From the NCBI RefSeq assembly GCF_964340395.1, contig NC_135560.1, positions 14,488,098-14,552,097 on the forward strand: 64,000 bases of DNA. The letters run 5' to 3'. The translations under genes were made by a program, and so were the position numbers. The DNA comes from Glandiceps talaboti (lineage: Eukaryota; Hemichordata; Enteropneusta; Spengelidae). This document shows positions 25,892-34,800 of the stretch, one piece after another; positions within the stretch are counted from its first letter, which is position 1; every line of letters begins with the position of its first letter. The notes under the pieces are model-generated. The model was given only the letters and a program-made list of their open reading frames with translations. It was not told the DNA's origin and did no database searches.

Positions 25892-28800
25892 CGACATACA
25901 ATCCAAGTGATATATTTTCATACTTACTGGCATAAACTGGTCGGTTTTAAACTCAAAATCATCCACACGTACATCAATGAATCAAGGAATATAAGTCCAT
26001 GGAATAAGCTCAGATAACAAAATAATGTTATCACACTTGTGTATATTTAAATTGAAAGACATTATGAATTCTTCATACGTTTCTGTGAGAGATTTCACAT
26101 TGACAGGTCCTCTAGTAAGACCAGGAGATCTTTCAAAATTCAAAACACAAGTTGTGTAATAATATAAAAATTTCTGAGAATGAAATCTGAAACTATCAGA
26201 ATAAAAAGATAGTAAACTATATACTTAATATAGTACATGTTTCTGGATCAGTGTATTGAAATTCAATTAGTTGATTTTCTGGTTCCAAGATGCATTGCGT
26301 GAGATGACATCACTTCCCATATGTATGATGTGTTGTTTAGGCATCTGTTGCCTGTATTACATCATTTGAAATAATATTTTCATCATGAAACAATAGAAAT
26401 GTTGACCACTTTTAATAATTATGAGTAATTTTATAAAACAAACACTAAATGAAGCCATCAATGACAGAGAAGGATTTTACTGGTAAACCTAGGGTACGGT
26501 CAGGTGACAACCATCCCCCCTGAGTAGTGCATGTAAATCCCCTGCATATCCAGAACACATGTTGTATGGGGAGAAGTACACTCCATCTTTGAACCTACAC
26601 CTAGTCTGTTCTATAAAGGATATAAATTTTGAGTGCTTGTGCTGCCGTGATTCTGACCACCATATCTTCGTTATCGGCAAGTAAGGGTAGTAAAGCCTCA
26701 TACACAGTAGGCCTTAGATTGGTGGCCAACTTGACACCGACCCACTGCCCTATTAACCAAACTACCCGACGTCGTATCAACTTGAACCTAGGTAAGAACA
26801 TATCAAACATACATTTGGTGCACATAAATATCAGTAGAAGGCACATTCAAACATGCAGAAATCCATTTTGAAATAAAAAATTAACAGTTTTGTCATAAAC
26901 AACATGGTCATCTATCTTACATGAAATTTATGTCTATGATTATTTATTGATACTCCTTTGAGATTGAAGGTCAACACAACTCCAGGAAATGGAGACAATG
27001 TCATAAACTGTGGGTTCAGGAGATTCACTTCATGATTTTACATCACCAACAATCACTTGCACTTTCAGAGACACATTAAGTTGATCGTGTGCCTTTATAG
27101 GGCATCTTTGCTATGGACTACTGCATCATGGGAGTCAGCAGAAATAATCATTCATGAATTGATTGAACAATGAATATTCATGATTCCTAAGTGCTTACTC
27201 TCTTCAATGTAAAACATTTCTCATGAATCGCATGTAATTATAGGTGATATAGAATCATGAAGCGACTCTCCAGAACCCACACTTTATGAAAATGACTTTA
27301 TTTCCTGAAGTGGCATTCCCTTTTAATACACAGTGTGAAATTTCTAATCATATCACTTGGCTAAAATGTAAAAGATGACTTACCTTGAGTTTTTATTTTG
27401 CAATTCTGGCAATAACTGTGAGGTCAACCACGTGTCAAAGTTCACATCATCAAACAACTCATAGGCTGCTAGACCAGCTGCATTATACACTGTACACCAA
27501 AACCACAAAGGAGAAAATTAATACATGACTGTATTGAGAAACTAGCAGTGAGCTATAGTGCAAAATATAAGTATAAATCTATTATTAAATATTTATTATT
27601 AAAATTATCAAATAATTTTTGTTTAAAGTATAACCGTACACCCCCCCCTCCCCTTTATTTAACGATACAATGAGTGTTTTTATTTACTGTTCCAAAGTAA
27701 CTTTATTTTACTTTCCTGAGTTTTTAGTTGCAGTTGCAGCTCCTTTGATGTTCAAACGTTTTATATTAACTGACTTCTCCATTCATACTACTTTGTCTGT
27801 ATAGATATACAGGTTAACTGGTGAAATGTCAAACTCCAAGAAACGGATATAAAACTCACCTGCGTCCTTATGTAGTAAGGCTGACATATTTTCAACATCT
27901 GTTATACCTAGTAAACAAATACACTATTAGTTATGATAATCAGACAATATGTACATATTAAAAATGTCTTTCTGATTACACGATACTCTGATAGAGTAGT
28001 GGGTTCCTAACAGGGACACTCTTTATAGACTAGTGGTTCCATTCCGAGACTCTCTTTATAGAGTAACAATAGAATACAATATTCTGTTACAGAAGTTCTA
28101 GCCAATTTGTAGGCAAGTATCACACGAGGGCGCCCCAGATTTAGCTGGTCACCGATCACATGGCAAAGCACACACGAGTACAAATCAAGACTGCGTTACA
28201 TCAAGAAGCATTGCAGTAGTGGTTAAGCATGTTTTGATTATTGGTTGTCACTAATAAAACAGAGAACACAGAAAATGAGTGGTAACATCCGGTCGTGTAT
28301 GTTGTCTTTATGCTACAATACCCAACTATACTACTAACCCTCACTTCTGGCTCAATAATGGCTTGTGAACAGCACTCCTAGTGGCCAAACCATGAAATCT
28401 TTTATCTTTCTGATAAGCAGTATGTGGTGTGCTAACGTTTGTTCTTTTGTTAAGCTACTTTCAAGTAACTGTCAAAAAACACTATCAATGATTATATTAT
28501 AGCATTACCAATTCCAGTGAATTTTGTGACGTCATCGCTGTACATTATTACTGATAATGTACTCAGTTATTGGGCATCGCGGCCCCGGAACGAGCATAAC
28601 AATACAAGCTTATTTGTTCTGTTTCTTCATACGACTAGGTATTTTTTCGAAATGCATGTTGTTACTTATGATTGTCATTTCCACTGTTTAAAAATACAAC
28701 GCATTCATGAAACAAATTTGTGTTCACAGCAGTTCATTGGAGTGTATAGTGTGTGTACGTGTACGTACGTGTGTCGCTATGATTAGTATTCAGCTTCCGG

Positions 28801-31800
28801 GCCGAACATGGCAGACGATGTTCAGCGCTGTGTATATTATACGTTTTTTTGCGTTTCTCGGTCTACAAATTCACTGGAATTGGCAAAACTATAAAATAAT
28901 AACAATAATGTACGTCCTCCCAGTCCATAATGGACTCAAGCAAACTTTGCACTCCATAATGGGCTCGGCTGTCGCCTCGCCCATTATGTCGTTCAAAGTT
29001 TGCTTTCGTCCATTATGGGCTGGGAGGGCGTACATTATTGTTTAAATAATGCCTTTATGAGTTTCAAATATTAACACAAATATCGTACTTACCCTGTGTA
29101 CCGTGAATCATTTCCAACACAAATGGTGTCAAGGTTTCCCTGTATTCATGGAACAATGTTAAGAAGAACACTTCTACACATGGCTGTAGAAAGTAATATG
29201 GAAGAAAGCTTGCATCAGGGAAATGGATTTGTAGTTATCAAAGTTACAAGGCGTAACAGATAACTAAAGCATTTGAGGTACTTGCCCCACGTGTAAAATA
29301 ACAATGTATTGATGGCTTTTATTTATCAGCTCAGTAAGTGGTCATTCTTAATGTAATCTATCTGTATACAATTGTTTACTCATTGGGAAGGGTAGACCCT
29401 AGCTGATCACTCTCAGTCAATGAAGTGTCAATCAAATTTGCCTATATTCTAATTGTGACACAGTTGGGCTTCCTCTGCTGGTGACATTGTTTAAAAATTG
29501 AGTACATTTAGAGTGACCACTTACTAGGTTGATTCATCTGATATGAAAGGTCTAAGTGAATGGGGCAAGTAGCTGAAATGCTTTAGTTATCTGTTATATG
29601 TTGTACATGTACCTGTCTCTAAGTCTAAATCAAAACATGATATGTGACTAAAACCATATCAACTAAAAAAAGCTCCGGTCATCAGAATTTTATACAGAAA
29701 TGTTCTATAGTGCAACTCTTTAGTTTAATATACATCCTAATTAAGCTATACAGTGAATGATAAAATCAAAATAAAATCAGGTATATATTCTGTCTTTGTG
29801 ACGTACTGATGTTCAAAGTAAACCAATCATTATTATAGCTTGTATCTATTCTATGGTGAATACTACTCTGGTAATCAAGGTCTCAATTTACAAAGACAGA
29901 CTCAAACTATATTGTTGCAACATGTTGATAAAAGCTAGTGAATGGACATTGATTTAATTGGACTCACAGAAAGGGGGCATTTCTGATGATGGTCTTGCAG
30001 TGTACATTTTTGGGGATTTCTGATGTACACGTTATCTTGAGCACAGGGTGATTAGATTCACACAACATCGGAACCACTATCATCCATTTATGTAATCTAC
30101 CACATTTGATCAACGATAGTTTTATTTTTGTGTCTATCTTGGCAAACTGAGGTATTGACTGCCAGAGTAGTGTGTCACTTCCAGGGTTATGACACTTTGT
30201 AGCTGAGAGCCTACTTGATTCATTATTTGAGAAATGCTGGTCAAAGACAGCTGATAAGAATGCTGAATTAAATAGTGAAGGTGAAATATGCCAACTTACC
30301 CTAAGACTAAATTTAAATGACTCTCCTCCCTCATCCACACAAAAGCCTTCAGCATCCGTTTCCCACATTTGTAGTTCCTGTAAAACAATACAAGTACAAA
30401 TCATACAAAGAAATATGACAACTAAAAGGTGTAAATACAGCCTTATTGTACTATGCACAAGTCAAGGTGTACACGTTTGAACTGAAAGTATGGAATTTGT
30501 ACTCAGGTCTTTCTATATCACAATGCATATCTATGTCAGTGATTTTGTGGTGCTGGAAATACGAGTCAAAACATTCAGATTTGACACTCTTTTTGCAGTT
30601 ATTTCTTAACCCATTAACATCACAGTGCCCTCGTTTTGATCATATATGATTGATAAGCTTGTGCACACATGATTACATCATTCTCAATATTTTTCATCAT
30701 TCAGCCGGAAAATACTCATTACTTATTAAGGGTTTTGCTATTCTAAGTCTATAGGCTCATAGTAACAAGGTCTTCTAGGTCACTCATATTTTCCTTAGTT
30801 GAGCGAGGAAATATATAGATGAACAATATCTAGTTGTCTCAACAGAGTATTGTTCATTCATTCAAGACTGTATTTTAGACTGTTCACTATGATTCAATGT
30901 CATCATTCTCACATAGTTCAACATTAATTGCAACCATGAACTGTTGACATCAAAGCATTGACAAATGGAACCTCTTACAAACAGGGAGAGTAAACAAATG
31001 AATTGGATTAATAACATTTGGCTCAGCATGTTGGAAGTACAGAGACTTGTATTACATTTCATGGTTTGATAAGAACAGTTTTATGGCCTCTTTAGGTGTA
31101 CATGAAATGCCAGGGGAACTGAAAATTTGTTTGTGAAAGTGAACTATTACAGAAAGAGGCCATACAGGTGTTCTTATCAATTGATGGAATGTAATACTTG
31201 TCTCTGTACTTCCAACATGCTGTGCCAAGTGTTATTGATCCAATTCAGTTGTTTACTTTCCCAGTTTGTAACAGATTCCGTTTGTCAATGCTTCAATGTC
31301 AGCAGTTGTATAAACTCTATAGAGATTATTCTTACCTCATCTGTCAGCAGGAAGTATTGAGATATCAATCGTTTACAAATTTCATGTAACGTGGCACAGG
31401 TAAAAAATTCTAATTTGATCTGCAAGACACACAACATGGAAATCGAAAGTGGTTACAATCAACTTCTGGTATTTCAATCAACATAGTTTGTGTGTATAGA
31501 AGTTATTTTGTGTGTAGGAGTAGTTGGAAAGTGATACAAGAATGCAAAGTCCTGTAAACTTTCAGTAAATTTCACTGAAAGTTTACACTACATGCAGGAA
31601 TGTTTTACATTATTGTGTACTGGGGAGGGGTGGGGTGGAATGGAATGGTGGGACTTCTACTCTGGTGCTAATCAGGACAAGGAAATCATGATGGTCGAAT
31701 AGTTAGTATGGTTGTTTAAGAATCTTTACAGTCTCAATGCTGTCCTTTGTTTCTGAATGACTAAAGTCATTAAGGAAGATTCAAACCACCACTGTGCCCC

Positions 31801-34800
31801 AATTAGATTGTAAGATATGTCGTGTAGCTTAACCCTCACTGGTCTCCTCTTCTGTTGACTGATGTGTGAGGATGCCCCATCACTGAGTACCTTACAGACT
31901 GTGCCCCAGTCAACACAGTTGTATAATTGGGGATCTGGTAGGATAGAGGCTGAGATGTCACATGATTGCTGAACTTCATTTTCGCACTTCTAACCAAATT
32001 TTGAAAAACTTTTAAATGATAAAAGGTTCTGTATTTACTACTGAGATGTTGATAGGTTACTGCTAACAGGAAATACATGGCTGGGTATTTTAATGTGTTT
32101 ATCATGTTTTAACATTGTATCGATCTTAGTCATTTGACCACTACATTTTTCACCATGGATATATACCACATTTAAACATGTTGTTGTCACACTTGTGAAG
32201 GTTCATTGGGGGGGTGGGGGTGGGGGGGTGGGGTGGGGGGGTGGGGTGTTTGACCTATACGAACGATGTTCACTTATTGAGCTTGTGTGACATGATGCGA
32301 TCGCCCCCCAAGTAAAGTACCGATACATACTGACCTTGTGTGCAACTATAGTTTGTGGATCTTTGGTGTCCTCAAGTGTCTTTGCTGGTCGGTATGCATC
32401 ACATCGAATGATGGCTTTGATCAGGTTAATACAATTCACTGTAAACCTTTCAAATGAGAACCCCTCACTGATCTCTGTAAATGTATACGTTGTTGCAAAT
32501 TCCAACGACTGTTTGATAAAGCTAATAAACGACAAGGGGTATGTATTCTGTGTGTCCAACAACTGTGAAGAAAAAAAAAAAAAACATTTTTAGAATTTTA
32601 CTTTTTGTTTTTAAGAGATGTTTTTTCTTGCAGTCAAACAAAGCAGTTTACATATTACTGGAAAAATTTGGCTGGAAAATATTACATTTCAGAAATTAAT
32701 TCCTTTATAATTCCGTTATACTGTCACTGAACCAAGAAAGTGTAGAAAATTACCCCATTTTTCAGGTGTTTATCATGTTTGCCTTTACGCTTGGCAATGA
32801 AGCTTTCTGTTTTTTGTATCATGTGTACAAATGATTTGAAGGATGTAAAGTCTGGTACCTTCTTGTTACAACAACTTACGTAAATGAATTTCTTTGGGAC
32901 AAACAAAAGAAATTTTTAATACTAGTAGATTTGGTAATAATGTATCACCAATTATTAAAGTTACTGTACACTGGAAAGTAAATGACAAGGGGGGTGTATT
33001 CTGTGTATCTAACAACTGTAAAGAAAGAAAAAACATGAAAAGGTAATGTGACTCGAAACTTACCACTTTTGTGAGTAAAATAACTTTCTTATCAAGCAAT
33101 TCTCTACATCGGCTATTTTCTGGAAAGTTATTTCCTGTGAATTTACGCAAAAAGTGACAAAGATTGAGACTAGACATCAAAGGAGAATTCTTCTGTAGGA
33201 GAGATTTTTATGAATGTTGTAAATATTTGAAGCTGAACTGGCTACAACTGGAAGACTTTTATGAATGTGTTTTGTTAGAAAAATTACTGGTGTGTAAGTG
33301 CGTTTTTGTAGCTGTATATATGATAAATCAAATCAAATTGATTTTCAAAATTCGGGTGTAGACATCAACAGTGATCATGATTTCAACCTGTTACTGCATT
33401 ATTTACAGATACAATTAACCACTGATTAACATGCACAATGTCTAATTTATTGGCATTTCAACACTTTTCAGTGAATAGATTGTGGTTGTCTGATCGAAAA
33501 ATTATACACCAGTTACAAGATAGAGCAAATTTCAATTTTAATGTTCAATTTGCGAGCTTCTGTTGCATTTTTTTTTAGTCAAAAGACATATTTGTTAATA
33601 GCTAGGTGAATTCTCTACTTGTAGCCTGTAAATATTATTTTACTTCTAAACAATACAATACTTACTGCATATGACCATCTCTTTAAGCCTAATGAAGGTC
33701 AGTTTTAAGAAGGTCTGAAAATAGAAATACAAAGAACAAAGTTAGAAATTATTTAGTTGTTATTCTAGTGATAAGATGGGAAGAACACAAGCTATGCTCT
33801 TGACCAGCCAACTTATTTTTTTTCTTCAAGTCCACAAAGACTCTATGAAAATAATATTCTTTGTAACAATAGACAAATACAGTGAAAATTATAATAACCA
33901 ATATACATATACAGCGGAAATTACAATTGCATTCAGTTCCAGTAGTATCGTTATATTCAATTCAAGGATGTTTGTTTGTTTACGTTTACTCACTGAATAA
34001 GAATTGTTAGAGGTACAACCTAAACAGACTTTTACAGTCACATAGTTGTTCACTGGTGAGTATTTCTTATTTCTTTTAATGTACTTACCATTACATCAGG
34101 TACACTGTGGGGTTCTTTAAAACCATGCACTAGTAACTTACGAAGAACTGAAACAAAGCAGTGTGACACGTGAGATTGTCAACTAAATCTTGCAAAGAAA
34201 TCTTGACGGATTTGGTAGAAGAAATGGCAAATCTTTTTTGTCTGTAAAACTTTATTACCAGCATTTCAAAATTCTTTTAAAAATTTGCTGATACTCAAAA
34301 ACAAGTGAGTGGGCCCTAGCTTAAACACGGGCTCTAATGTGATCAATTATGGTACATTTAGTCATGTTCTGTACAAGGTCAAAAAATTGCAACCCTTCGA
34401 TACATGTTTTTGAAAGCAGTTTGTTTTATTTTTAGAAGTGTTTACTGCAATTAGAAAGCAGCTCAAGTTTTTGACGAAAACTTTCTAGACTAAACATTAG
34501 AGGACATTTTCTTCTAAAATAAATTCAAAGAGCCTACCTCTTAAAGCTAGAAGACTGAGTTCCAAAGAATTGACCATTCCTCCATCTTGTGCCGTGGCTT
34601 GTTCTTGAAATGCAGTTGAATATTCATTCCAAAGTCTCAGTACAAAACTGAATATGCCATTGGTAAGCTGTTTGTTGAAAGACATAGGTTTTGGACATTT
34701 TAAAGGTAAAGTCCAGCCAGGCTTTAATTTCTGCCTTCACTTCTTTTAATATTGCTATCAACTTGCATAATATTTTGGGGGTGATAAAAGAGCATCTTGG

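Noticed and set aside
25039-26017. Very long open frames (up to 307 codons) on both strands, rich in Tyr/Ile/His/Thr or Cys/Met/Val/Tyr
   Set aside because: They are translations of the CATA/TGTA repeat; several frames are open at once simply because the repeat has no stop codon. The same applies to frames at 42.3-42.8, 54.3-54.8, 57.6-58.0 and 58.5-58.9 kb.
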